Assembly: GCA_002380675.1 (NCBI GenBank)
Contig: DFWB01000041.1
Span: forward strand, 3,271 to 20,060
Direction of reading: 5' to 3'
Length of the DNA stretch: 16,790 bases
DNA from: Akkermansiaceae bacterium UBA4145
Lineage (GTDB): Bacteria; Verrucomicrobiota; Verrucomicrobiia; Verrucomicrobiales; Akkermansiaceae
The stretch's first letter is position 1. Each line of letters starts with the position of its first letter. Positions 1 through 8,832 of this stretch are shown piece by piece. The notes beneath the pieces were generated by a model that saw nothing but the letters and a program-made list of their open reading frames with translations, did no database searches and was not told where the DNA came from. Made by a program: the position numbers and the translations under genes.

Positions 1-2
1 CC

Positions 3-2465
3 TCATCCAAGGAGGACGTGCCCATACGGGAAATTAACATCAACACAGTGTCCGCCCTGTATCCACAGAAGAAGGCCACTTCCGAGGAAGGCTGGAAGAA
101 AGCCAGCTCCGCGAGCGGTTTCTCAGCCCTCTCTCTTTCCTTCGCCCACGAACTCTACCGGGAACTGAACGTGCCCATTGGGATCCTGCTCAGCGCCCAC
201 AGCAACACCCGCATCGAGGCTTTCGCCCAGCGCGAAGCGATTGAGTCGCACCCGAGACTTCAGGGTGACAAAGACCTCATTCACGATGCGGATCCACTTA
301 CAGGGCAAGGCCGCAAGGCCTTCGAGCAGTATTACGCCGACCTGAAAGCGTGGCAGGATGTGGCGGGTCATGCAGCAGAGAAAGGCGGCAAGGTGTCTGC
401 TCGCCCCAGTCTGCCCGGGATCGCCGGGATGTGGCGCGGTCCTTCCCAGTTCTTCAATGGCAAGATTGCTCCCGTGATTCCCTACGCAATCCGCGGTGCC
501 ATCTGGTGTCAGGGGACCAGCAACAGCGGGGATGGCAGGATCTATGCAGCGAGGATGGAAGCCCTGGTCAAGGGATGGAGGGATGCCTGGGAGATGCCCG
601 GAATGCCCTTCTATTTCACGCAGATGCAGCCCTACGGGTCTCCTGACCCTGAGAACGTCGGATTTGCCGACATCCGCCAGGTTCAGCACATGTACTTTTC
701 CAATAACCGCGAGAACGTGGGGATGGTCGTGCAATCCGATCTCAACTCGGCCAATCCCGGAGGCATCCACTACTACAACAAACTGCATCCCGGGATGCGG
801 ATGGCCCGATGGGCCCTCGCCAAACAATACGGCAAGGACGTTGCCTTTACCGGTCCGATTTACAGCGGATACAAGGTGAAAGGAAAAAAGGTGGAGGTCT
901 CCTTTGAGAAGGAAAGCCTCTTTGGTGGCTTGATGGTGGGCAGCAAGGGAATGGCCAAGGACCGCCGGGAACCGGGGAAGTTCGTCGAGCCCGCCAAGCC
1001 CACCCCGGGAGCAAAGCTGAATCACTTCCGGCTTTGTGGCAAAGACAGGAAGTGGCACGGCGCGGAGGCGAAGATCGTCGGGGAAACCGTGGTGGTCACC
1101 TCTGCAAAGGTGCCTGCCCCGATCGGGGTGCAATATGCCTACAGTGCCGTGCCCGAGAACTCCAACCTCTACAACCGAGCCGGGCTGCCGGCGACTCCCT
1201 TCGCTGCGATCGACGGTGAGTTCATCTTTGAAGAGGACGACCTCGAAAAAGCGGCAGCCCTGAAGGAAAAGTATGCGCGCTGGACAGACCCCGACTATCC
1301 CATTCTGCAGGTGGCGGAGTATTACCGGGATGGAGTCATTCTGCAGAGAAATAATCCGATCAAGATCTGGGGGCACGCGAACAAGGGTGTGAAGGTGACT
1401 GTCACCCTGGATGGGGTTGCACAAAACGCCTCTCCCAATGACCTGGAGCAGTGGTCAGTGACCTTCCCGGCAAGGAAGGCCTCGGCTGAACCGATCATAC
1501 TCGAGGTCAAGTCCAGCCATGGTTTTAACCGCACGGTCAGGGATATTCTTATCGGGGACGTTTGGTATCTGACAGGGAGCACGCTGCTGTCCACTGAGTG
1601 GCCTTACGACAGGCGTGCCAAGGAGATCGAGTTGCCCAAGACAATGCCGCTGGTGAGGGAGTTCTGTAGGAAGACCAAGTCCAGCAGCTTCCCCACCCCG
1701 AGGAAGCGTCGTTTTGAGACTGGCAGTGGAAAATACCGCTCCCATTGGTTGGGCGCTGATTTCTCCAAGGAAGGCAGCGGGGTCACCATGTTTGCCTATG
1801 AGTTTGCCAGGGCCTTGAACCGACCTGGTATCCCGCAGGGATTTATCACGATGTCAGCGGGGCGGGGAGGGCGTAATCGAGAGTTCGCCTCTCCGTTGTC
1901 CTGGACCTCGTTCCATGGTGTGAAGGATGTGAAAAACCCTTCTTTCAAGGACCGACTCGATGAGTTGTTCCTGCAGTTTCCAGGGACGAATATCGCAAAG
2001 AAGGCCGCCGACGGGCACCTCGTGGAGGTGCAAGCCTTCGTCAAGACCATCAGCGACGCCGGAAGCCCGAGCCCGAGCCTTCCCCTCCAGGCACCCGCGT
2101 TTCCGGAAGCAGGAAAGCGTGGCACGGTGGCCCCGGACACGATTCCAACCTATGCCTATAACTGGAATGTCAGCCCTCTTACACCCATGGGCGTGGCTGG
2201 CGTCATCTGGGTTCCTTCCGAAAGCAACATTGGCGAAAATCCCGGGGAATATGCTGCTGAGCTGGAAATCTATGCCCGGAGTTTACCCGGGACTTATGGT
2301 CAGTCGGAGGTACAGTTCCTGTATGCACAGCCAGCGCAATCTCTTGTTGAGGGGATCACTGTTCCAGAAATTCCCGGGGCGGGGAGTATTACCTTCGAAG
2401 AATGGCCCAAGAGCCTGAAGGACATTGCCGTTGAGCTGGCACAATTATCACAGCGATCAGAATGA
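3..2465 (+). CDS. Double-module sialate O-acetylesterase-like protein, 5' partial
   Basis: Predicted exported carbohydrate esterase of the SGNH/sialate O-acetylesterase (DUF303/SASA) family. The frame is open from base 3, and the signal peptide and first GQSN nucleophile block must lie upstream, so GTG at 18 is an unlikely start; residue numbers below count from it. Module 1 (about 1-270) has the VPIG strand, IWCQGTSN at 162-169 (family norm W-Y-Q-G-E-S-N) and candidate catalytic D241 with H251 or H257. A beta-rich segment follows (about 270-410). Module 2 (about 427-815) restarts with the family's N-terminal beta-sandwich (ILQRNNPIKIWG) but looks catalytically dead. The SGQSNM block reads TGSTLL, with Thr522 at the serine position. 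The later block is WVPSESN (731-737), and no His occurs after it. The stop overlaps the next start as ATGA. Family assignment is confident; substrate is unknown. Confidence 0.85.
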   Translation, partial: SSKEDVPIREININTVSALYPQKKATSEEGWKKASSASGFSALSLSFAHELYRELNVPIGILLSAHSNTRIEAFAQREAIESHPRLQGDKDLIHDADPLTGQGRKAFEQYYADLKAWQDVAGHAAEKGGKVSARPSLPGIAGMWRGPSQFFNGKIAPVIPYAIRGAIWCQGTSNSGDGRIYAARMEALVKGWRDAWEMPGMPFYFTQMQPYGSPDPENVGFADIRQVQHMYFSNNRENVGMVVQSDLNSANPGGIHYYNKLHPGMRMARWALAKQYGKDVAFTGPIYSGYKVKGKKVEVSFEKESLFGGLMVGSKGMAKDRREPGKFVEPAKPTPGAKLNHFRLCGKDRKWHGAEAKIVGETVVVTSAKVPAPIGVQYAYSAVPENSNLYNRAGLPATPFAAIDGEFIFEEDDLEKAAALKEKYARWTDPDYPILQVAEYYRDGVILQRNNPIKIWGHANKGVKVTVTLDGVAQNASPNDLEQWSVTFPARKASAEPIILEVKSSHGFNRTVRDILIGDVWYLTGSTLLSTEWPYDRRAKEIELPKTMPLVREFCRKTKSSSFPTPRKRRFETGSGKYRSHWLGADFSKEGSGVTMFAYEFARALNRPGIPQGFITMSAGRGGRNREFASPLSWTSFHGVKDVKNPSFKDRLDELFLQFPGTNIAKKAADGHLVEVQAFVKTISDAGSPSPSLPLQAPAFPEAGKRGTVAPDTIPTYAYNWNVSPLTPMGVAGVIWVPSESNIGENPGEYAAELEIYARSLPGTYGQSEVQFLYAQPAQSLVEGITVPEIPGAGSITFEEWPKSLKDIAVELAQLSQRSE

Positions 2466-4987
2466 ATTTTCGTGTTTCCTTCTTCGCCACCATCACCTGG
2501 TTCATGGTGGGCGGACCTGCCTTGGCAGCAGACATCCTTCAGGATGTCTCTCCGAAGGCCAGGGTCCTGTTGGAAGCGTACTGCATGGACTGTCATGGAG
2601 AAGATTCGCAGAAGGGCGATGTGCGCCTCGACAACCTGGCAGGTATGGCACTGGAAGCACGGCTCGAGCTATTCAATCGTATTCAGGAGCAACTTTTCCT
2701 GAAGCAAATGCCACCAAGGAAAAAGGAGCAGCCAAGCGAGGAAGACCGGGAGTTCATCATGGCGTGGGTAGGTGAAGAACTGGGTAAACATAATGCTTCC
2801 CGCCTGGAGGAGAAGCTGCGTTACCCGGGTTACGGAAACTATGTTGACCACGACAAGCTCTTCAGTGGCGTGGTAAAGGAGAAGGCTTGGTCACCAGCGA
2901 GGAGGTGGCTGTTAAGTCCTCAGATATTCCACGAGCGGATCATGGATGTGTTTCGGATGGATGGGCACGAACGGTCTGGTTTCAGGACGCGCAAGTTTCA
3001 TGGGGTGACCAATCCTTTTATCCTGCCCGATCATTCCGGAGTGCGTGACTACGATGTGACCGCTCTTGACGGGGGGCACTTGCTTGTGATGCTCAGCAAT
3101 GCCAAGTGGATTGCCGGGAAGCAAATCTTTGCGGCACAACTCAAGACACCCCGGAAGGAATTGTTACTGGGAGCATTGAATGCTCAGGACCGATGGTATC
3201 CGAGGGAGACTGACCCGGTTTTTGAGGCGATTGTGCTCAAGGAGGAGATGCCGACCAGATCGGAGATGTCGGCGGCGATTCAGCGCCAGTTCGAGCTTGT
3301 CCTCCGAAGAGGAGCAACGGATCGAGAAATGGAAAAATATCTGTCACTTCTTCGCACTTCCATTGAAGTTGGAGGCAATATTGGAGGGTTGCAGCAGATG
3401 TTGACGGCTGTGCTTCTGGAATCGGAATTCCTTTACCGCATGGAATTTGGCGACGGTCAGCCAGATAATGATGAACGGCAGAAGTTGACCCCGCGAGAAG
3501 CGGCCAATGCTATTGCCTACGCGCTGGGAGATCGGGGTCCTGATGACGCCCTCCTGCAGGCTGCTGATAATGGAAGGCTTTCCTCCAAGGAAGATTTCCG
3601 GCGAGAAGTTTTGAGGTTGCTTGAGGATGATCAGAGGTTTGCCGGGCCAGTTGATCCCAGCCTGAATGGCAAGAACATGCGAACGCATCAGAGCACGCAT
3701 CCAAAGCAGGTCCGATTTTTTCGTGAATTCTTTGGGTATCCCAATGCCATTAAAATATTTAAGGACGTCCCGCGAAGTGATGGCTATTGGCAAAACCCTT
3801 CACGGGGCACAGCTGGAACGCCGGGATTTCTGGTGAAGGAAGCCGACCGCATTGTCGATAGGATTCTTGAGCAGGACGAGGATGTCTTCCGGCGACTGCT
3901 GAGCACCAACGAATTTTTCGTCTATCACGACAAGGACAACGAGACAGGCCGCAAGGTCATTGAGGAATGGACGGAAGTATACCACTACTTCAGGGACAAG
4001 GACTGGAAGAGGAATCCTGAGAAGGTCATTGAGGATAACCAGGAATATCTGAAGACCAAGAAATCCGTTCGAGTATTAGGCGCAAAGTCAAAACGGGAAT
4101 TCATTCGCCACATGTATTTCTGGGGGGAAACAATTGGCAAGGGACTTACTCCATTTACCACGCCTTCCTTTGCGCACGGATACTACTACAATCACTCGGT
4201 GTTCTACAGTCTGCCGCCTACTCCGAACCCTTTCCGCTACGGGGGAGTAGAGTCTAGAAACTATAAGGGATTGGATGATGTAGAATTCTGGGATTACCCG
4301 GTCGAACAGCCCTTTCCGATCCTGAATCGGAAAGGGTTACTTACCCATCCGGCCTGGCTTATTGCCCATTCGTCCAATTTTCATACCGATCCCATCAAGC
4401 GGGGGCGCTGGATTCGGGAAAAGCTCCTCGCTGGACGCGTGCCGGATATACCAATCACCGTTGATGCTCAGGTCCCGGAAGACCCACACAAGACATTTCG
4501 CGAAAGAGTCGAGACAGTTACCCAGAAGGCTGAGTGTATAAAATGTCATCGGCAGATGAATCCACTGGGGTTGCCTTTTGAGGTTTTTGACGATTTTGGC
4601 CGTTATCGCCTCCAGGAGCCGTTGGAGTACGAGGAGCATGTGCTGGCCAAACCCAGCAAGAAGAATGGTGCCACTACCTACAAGACGAGGCCGGTTAGCA
4701 CACTTGGTGAGCTCACAGGTTCAGGCGATCCCGTTCTTGATGGCAAGGTTGCCGGTCCCTTTGACCTGATAGACCGTCTTTCCCAATCCGATCGAGTGCG
4801 CCAGAGTGTCATTCGTCATGCATTCCGCTTTTACATGGGGCGCAACGAGATGCTTTCGGACTCTCGGACTCTGATCGATGCGGATCAGGCCTATCTTGAG
4901 AGCAAGGGAAGTTTTAAAGCTGTCATTCTGTCTCTTTTAACTTCGGACTCTTTCCGCTATCGTAAACACAACAAGCAGGAATTATGA
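2462..4987 (+). CDS. PSCyt1/DUF1592/DUF1588 cytochrome c-type protein
   Basis: Large exported protein of the planctomycete/verrucomicrobial PSCyt1 class. A Sec signal peptide ends near ALA-A (residues 20-23). A heme-binding CMDCH sits at 41-45, in the usual YC-x-x-CHG-x-D context. Then come a divergent DUF1587-like region, a DUF1595/DUF1592 region (LLESEFLYR, LTPREAANAIAYAL), the DUF1588 block (GLLTHPAWLIAHS, RGRWIREKLL) with a second CIKCH at 692-696 followed by MNPLGLPFEVFDDFGRYR, and a DUF1585-like C-terminus. These families are thought to act in periplasmic electron transfer linked to polysaccharide use, but the reaction is unknown. The start overlaps the preceding stop (ATGA) and has no clear Shine-Dalgarno sequence, suggesting translational coupling. 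The stop overlaps the DUF1552 gene in the same way; the pairing with DUF1552 is typical of the family. Confidence 0.9.
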   Translation: MNFRVSFFATITWFMVGGPALAADILQDVSPKARVLLEAYCMDCHGEDSQKGDVRLDNLAGMALEARLELFNRIQEQLFLKQMPPRKKEQPSEEDREFIMAWVGEELGKHNASRLEEKLRYPGYGNYVDHDKLFSGVVKEKAWSPARRWLLSPQIFHERIMDVFRMDGHERSGFRTRKFHGVTNPFILPDHSGVRDYDVTALDGGHLLVMLSNAKWIAGKQIFAAQLKTPRKELLLGALNAQDRWYPRETDPVFEAIVLKEEMPTRSEMSAAIQRQFELVLRRGATDREMEKYLSLLRTSIEVGGNIGGLQQMLTAVLLESEFLYRMEFGDGQPDNDERQKLTPREAANAIAYALGDRGPDDALLQAADNGRLSSKEDFRREVLRLLEDDQRFAGPVDPSLNGKNMRTHQSTHPKQVRFFREFFGYPNAIKIFKDVPRSDGYWQNPSRGTAGTPGFLVKEADRIVDRILEQDEDVFRRLLSTNEFFVYHDKDNETGRKVIEEWTEVYHYFRDKDWKRNPEKVIEDNQEYLKTKKSVRVLGAKSKREFIRHMYFWGETIGKGLTPFTTPSFAHGYYYNHSVFYSLPPTPNPFRYGGVESRNYKGLDDVEFWDYPVEQPFPILNRKGLLTHPAWLIAHSSNFHTDPIKRGRWIREKLLAGRVPDIPITVDAQVPEDPHKTFRERVETVTQKAECIKCHRQMNPLGLPFEVFDDFGRYRLQEPLEYEEHVLAKPSKKNGATTYKTRPVSTLGELTGSGDPVLDGKVAGPFDLIDRLSQSDRVRQSVIRHAFRFYMGRNEMLSDSRTLIDADQAYLESKGSFKAVILSLLTSDSFRYRKHNKQEL

Positions 4988-6387
4988 CCCATCGCCGAGA
5001 TTTTCTTAAACGATCCCTATTGAGTGCCGGGGCGCTGGCAGCCCTGAACACGCCTTCGCTTGCCGCTACTTCATCGAGACCACCAACACGATTTATCTTC
5101 ATGCACCGAGGTAACGGTCTGTGGCCCCGCGTGTGTGTTCCCCCGAGTCTTGATAAAAAGGCGATGGAGTGTGAGAAGCGTAAAGAGGCTATTGATGCGG
5201 ACCTTGATGGGCACGATTTGCCCAGGTGGCTCGGTCCGTTGGCAGAGCATCGAGAAAACCTGACCATCCTGCAGGGAGTTTCCGGCAAGATGTGCACGAC
5301 AGGGCATCACTCATGGTGCTCAGCGCTTGGAGTGTTCAAGGCGAACGAGCGTCCCAGCTCCATAAAGTGGGCCACGGTCGATTTCGAGTTGGCCAAGTTG
5401 TTTCCGTCTCCCGCTGGTCACATTGAGCTGGCGTGCTTCCCGCTTGGTGGAGGTAATGCACGTGGCAGTCTCGATGGGGTCGCTACTGGGTTTTCAGCAA
5501 GGGGACCGCAACAGCCCAATTATGCGTTTGGTTCGCCCCGGGTGGCCTTGCAGGAGCTCTTCAAGTCCGTCTCTGATGATCCCAAGGCACGCACTCAGTA
5601 TCAACTCGACCGCGGAGTACTTGATTTTATTGCGGGTAACGAGGGCAGCATTGCTGACTCATTGGCCGGAATTGAGAAAGCCAAGGTGCAGAACTACGCA
5701 GATTCCGTAGAGGCCATACGTGAGCGCAACCGGAAGATCGATGCGATGGCCAGCACCATCCGCAAGCATGTTCCCCAGCTTGATGCCAAGTATCTGGATC
5801 CGGCAGTGAGCACGTTTGACCGGCAGATTGGTCACACCGAAGTCCTGCTAGGGGCATTGATTGCAGGCCTTACTAATGTCGTGGCCTTTACCGTTGACGA
5901 ACTCGGGCACCGTTACACGGGTATTCCTGGCATCGAGGGGGAGAAGGTCAATATGCACGATGTCGGTCACGGTAAGAGTATTGGCGGCCTCGATGCGGAG
6001 ACTATTCGCGAGCTCGCGCGCACGCATCACATGACGCTCGTTGATCGCATCGTCAAACGACTCAAGAGCGTACCCGAGGGTAATGGCACAATGTTCGACA
6101 ATACGATGGTCTTTTATTTTCCCGATGGAGGTGAGACGCATCATAGCCATGGCTGGGAATACCCGTTCATTATTGTTTCTGGTGACAACGCCCGCGTCGA
6201 TCTTCGACGCCGCTACATTCGACTGCCGAATTACGGACAGCCAGGTCACAGTACGCTTGGCAATTTTTACACCACCCTTCTCAACGCTTATGGTAACCCC
6301 GTTGAGCACTACGGTGCACTTGATACGGGTCTCAGCAAGTTCGGGCATGGTCAGACTGGTCCTATCAAGTCCTTTCTAAGCGCATGA
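4984..6387 (+). CDS. DUF1552 family Tat-exported protein
   Basis: Member of DUF1552, which almost always accompanies a PSCyt1/DUF1592 protein as here. The N-terminus has a twin-arginine motif (HRRDFLKRS, Arg4-Arg5) followed by a hydrophobic stretch ending at SLAA, implying folded export through Tat, perhaps with a cofactor. The body contains His/Asp clusters that could bind metal, including HRYTGIPG, HDVGHGK and the region GGETHHSHGWEYPF. The C-terminal GHSTLGNFYTTLLNAYG is typical of the family. Biochemical function is not known. ATG at 4984 overlaps the previous TGA, and AGGA about 5 bases upstream can serve as ribosome binding site. The close pairing suggests the two proteins act together in the periplasm. 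Confidence 0.9.
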   Translation: MTHRRDFLKRSLLSAGALAALNTPSLAATSSRPPTRFIFMHRGNGLWPRVCVPPSLDKKAMECEKRKEAIDADLDGHDLPRWLGPLAEHRENLTILQGVSGKMCTTGHHSWCSALGVFKANERPSSIKWATVDFELAKLFPSPAGHIELACFPLGGGNARGSLDGVATGFSARGPQQPNYAFGSPRVALQELFKSVSDDPKARTQYQLDRGVLDFIAGNEGSIADSLAGIEKAKVQNYADSVEAIRERNRKIDAMASTIRKHVPQLDAKYLDPAVSTFDRQIGHTEVLLGALIAGLTNVVAFTVDELGHRYTGIPGIEGEKVNMHDVGHGKSIGGLDAETIRELARTHHMTLVDRIVKRLKSVPEGNGTMFDNTMVFYFPDGGETHHSHGWEYPFIIVSGDNARVDLRRRYIRLPNYGQPGHSTLGNFYTTLLNAYGNPVEHYGALDTGLSKFGHGQTGPIKSFLSA

Positions 6388-6464
6388 TGATTCGAGAGTT
6401 TGACGATAATCGCTCTGTGGATTTTCGGCCTGCTTTCGGCTTGCAACTACCCCGACGTCGCTCC

Positions 6465-6477
6465 CGGTAACTTACCG
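6465..6477. promoter_or_regulatory. Short perfect palindrome before the acetylesterase gene
   Basis: CGGTAA-C-TTACCG is a 6-base inverted repeat around one central base, ending 5 bases before the ATG at 6483. It lies in the first sizeable gap (95 bases) of the + strand gene run. It could be an operator or chance; no Shine-Dalgarno sequence is seen there. Confidence 0.2.
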
Positions 6478-6482
6478 TAACC

Positions 6483-7676
6483 ATGAAAGTAATCCTGACC
6501 ATTCTTGCATCCCTTTTGTTCGTCTCGTTTTCGTTGTCGGCCAAGCCACTGAAAGTCTACCTGTTGGTTGGCCAATCGAATATGCAGGGGCATGCGGCTG
6601 AGCGAACCCTGGGGCACCTGGCAATGGATGCGAAAACGGTGCCCTTACTTAAGGCGATTCAGAATGCCGATGGATCGGCCAAGGTTCATGATCAGATTTG
6701 GATTTCATCCATCGAGGTGGCCGAGGAATCCGGGGTCAAGGAGGGGAAGCTCACCGTTGGTTATGGTGCGGGTGGCCGTGACCCCAAGATCGGTCCAGAG
6801 CTGACTTTCGGTATCACCATGCAAAAGCACGTCGGAGAGACAGTCCTTTTAATCAAGACTGCATGGGGCGGCAAGTCGCTGAACACGGACTTCCGGCCAC
6901 CCAGTGCGGGTCCCTATGTTTTCAACGACAAGCAACTCGAGAATTTCAAGAAGCGAGACAGAAATCTCGCGGAGGTGCGTCAGGAAAAGATCAACTCTAC
7001 AGGGGTGTATTACCGGGCCATGCTTAAGCATATCCGCAAGGTTCTCGGTGACATCCAACGCGTGTATCCAGATTACGATGCCAAGTCCGGCTACGAGTTG
7101 TCGGGTTTTGTCTGGTTTCAGGGTTGGAACGATATGGTTGATGCGGGAACCTATCCTTCACGGGGACAGGGGGGAAGTTACGATGCCTACAGCCGGAATC
7201 TCGCGCATTTCATACGCGACGTGCGTAAGGATTTGAACGCTCCGAAGTTGCCGTTTGTGATCGGAGTGATGGGTGCGGGTGGGCCCATTGCCAAGTATGG
7301 GCCGGACCAGAAACGCTACGCTGATATTCACGGTGAATTTCGTAAGGCTATGGCCGCGCCAGCCAACCTGCCAGAATTCAGGGGTAACGTTACCGCCGTG
7401 CGGACAGAAAATTACTGGGATGGAGAGCTCTCCGAACTGGTCGATCGCCGCGGCAAGATCAACGCCAAACGCCGCGAGCTTTCAAAGGATGAATCACTCA
7501 ACCGGGAACAACGTGATAAGGCCCTCGCTGATTTTAACGCCAAGCTGTTTACCAAGGAAGAGCTACAGATTCTGGAACTGGGTGTCTCCAATGCGGCCTA
7601 TCACTATCTGGGATCAGCCAAGATTCTTGGGCAGATCGGCAAAGCCTTTGCTGATGCGCTCGTCGGAATGAACTAG
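6483..7676 (+). CDS. Single-module SGNH sialate O-acetylesterase-like protein
   Basis: Predicted secreted carbohydrate acetylesterase (DUF303/SASA family). A signal peptide (1-20, ending SLSA) is followed directly by the catalytic block VGQSNMQG, nucleophile Ser32. Other family blocks are W-G-G at 128-130 (oxyanion glycine), WFQGWND at 211-217 and HYLGS at 374-378, supplying catalytic His374. Unlike the double-module protein at the start of the window, every catalytic block is intact and there is no N-terminal beta-sandwich. It is therefore probably the competent esterase of the locus. Residues 320-362 form a charged, probably helical segment before the last block. It lies 95 bases after the DUF1552 gene and 21 before the ThuA-like gene, on the same strand. 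The true substrate may be any acetylated glycan rather than sialate. Confidence 0.88.
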   Translation: MKVILTILASLLFVSFSLSAKPLKVYLLVGQSNMQGHAAERTLGHLAMDAKTVPLLKAIQNADGSAKVHDQIWISSIEVAEESGVKEGKLTVGYGAGGRDPKIGPELTFGITMQKHVGETVLLIKTAWGGKSLNTDFRPPSAGPYVFNDKQLENFKKRDRNLAEVRQEKINSTGVYYRAMLKHIRKVLGDIQRVYPDYDAKSGYELSGFVWFQGWNDMVDAGTYPSRGQGGSYDAYSRNLAHFIRDVRKDLNAPKLPFVIGVMGAGGPIAKYGPDQKRYADIHGEFRKAMAAPANLPEFRGNVTAVRTENYWDGELSELVDRRGKINAKRRELSKDESLNREQRDKALADFNAKLFTKEELQILELGVSNAAYHYLGSAKILGQIGKAFADALVGMN

Positions 7677-7697
7677 ACCGCAAAACCTATTCTTCCA

Positions 7698-8741
7698 ATG
7701 AAGATGATCCGTTTGTTTCCACTGCTTCTGCTTTATACTTCTTTGTTTAATGACTTGGACGCCCAGCAGGGAAATCCTGCTCCGGGCGACCTTCATGATC
7801 ACCTTTGGTTAACCTATCCAGGGTCCAATGGGCCGGGAAGGGGGAAGCATGTTGTGCTGATTGCCGCTGAGCAGGAATACCGCAGTGAACAATCCATGCC
7901 AATGCTGGCAAAGGTTCTCTCCATTCATCATGGATTTGATTGTACCGTTCTGTTTTCAGTGAATGAAAAAGGGGAAGTCGACCCAACGATGCCGGCACCG
8001 TTTAAGGATAAAGAAAAACGCCATAATATCCCGGGTCTTGATCACCTGAAAAAGGCAGATTGTGTGATCTGGATCTCGCGTTTCATGCATCTTCCTGAAG
8101 CTCAGATGCAGCATTTCTATGACTACTTTGATTCAGGAAAACCGCTCATCGCCCTGCGAACTGCCAATCATGGTTTCTGGGGTGGCCTCAAATACAGGAA
8201 AGGAGGTAGAAATGTTTCCCTGCGTGCGCTGTTGGGTGGCACTTTCATGGGGCATCACGGGGGGTGGCATCGTGAAGCAACACGTGGGGTGATCGTTCCT
8301 GAGAAGAGGAAACATCCTATTCTCACCGGAGTTGGGGATATCTGGGGAACGTCCGACGTCTATCGATGCCATAATGATAAGCATCCCTTCCCGGAAGATT
8401 GCGAGTCCTTGGTCCTCGGTCAGCCATTGATAAATCTTGAGAAGGACGCTCCACCCAATACCAAGAAGGAGCCATTACCTGTTGCATGGACGAAAACATG
8501 GACCGGGAACAAGGGTCTGAAATCCAGAATATTTCATTTTACGATGGGCTCCGCGATGGACTTGGAAAATGAAGGAGTGAGAAGAATTACGGTAAACGCC
8601 GTCTACTGGGGGCTAGGTATGGAAAAAGCAATCAAGGCGGACAGATCGATTGCCATCATCGGCGATTATAACCCACTGAAGGCCGGGTTTAATTACGAGA
8701 AGCTGGGAGTTAAACCGCGCCAGGTGAAATACTATCGGTGA
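7698..8741 (+). CDS. ThuA-like domain protein, exported
   Basis: Glutamine-amidotransferase-like fold protein of the ThuA (trehalose utilization) family. The N-terminus MKMIRLFPLLLLYTSLF is a signal peptide with likely cleavage near LDA (about 22). The ThuA-like core spans about 50-308. It includes KHVVLIAAEQEYRSE, DCVIWISRFMHLP, IALRTANHGFWGG (152-163), the GTFMGHHGGWHRE segment rich in His (181-192), HPILTGV and the closing ITVNAVYWGLGME. In this phylum such proteins are common secreted accessories of glycan loci; a sugar-binding or hydrolytic role is assumed but unproven. The start is ATG 7698, with ATG 7704 equally possible; neither has a visible Shine-Dalgarno sequence. It follows the acetylesterase by 21 bases, so the two are probably cotranscribed. 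Confidence 0.85.
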   Translation: MKMIRLFPLLLLYTSLFNDLDAQQGNPAPGDLHDHLWLTYPGSNGPGRGKHVVLIAAEQEYRSEQSMPMLAKVLSIHHGFDCTVLFSVNEKGEVDPTMPAPFKDKEKRHNIPGLDHLKKADCVIWISRFMHLPEAQMQHFYDYFDSGKPLIALRTANHGFWGGLKYRKGGRNVSLRALLGGTFMGHHGGWHREATRGVIVPEKRKHPILTGVGDIWGTSDVYRCHNDKHPFPEDCESLVLGQPLINLEKDAPPNTKKEPLPVAWTKTWTGNKGLKSRIFHFTMGSAMDLENEGVRRITVNAVYWGLGMEKAIKADRSIAIIGDYNPLKAGFNYEKLGVKPRQVKYYR

Positions 8742-8820
8742 CAGGGCCGCGTGATTCAGCGAGAACCGCCTGCGATCTCCTGATTTTCGTAGGGTTCGAA
8801 AGAGATGGAATAAAAAAGTC

Positions 8821-8828
8821 GGAAGGAG
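8821..8828 (+). promoter_or_regulatory. Shine-Dalgarno sequence deciding the sialidase start
   Basis: GGAAGGAG ends 4 bases before GTG 8833 but 16 bases before the alternative ATG 8845. The spacing favours the GTG start. This is one of few strong Shine-Dalgarno sequences in the window. Confidence 0.55.
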
Positions 8829-8832
8829 CAAC

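Noticed and set aside
18..20. GTG at 18 as the real start of the first gene
   Set aside because: GGAGG lies just upstream, but the frame stays open to the window edge and the protein would lack its signal peptide and GQSN block. A 5'-cut gene is more likely.
123..1424. Long minus-strand open frame (433 codons) opposite the first gene
   Set aside because: It lies antisense to a clear sialate O-acetylesterase-like module and its translation has no recognisable domain. It arises from GC-rich third positions of the real gene.
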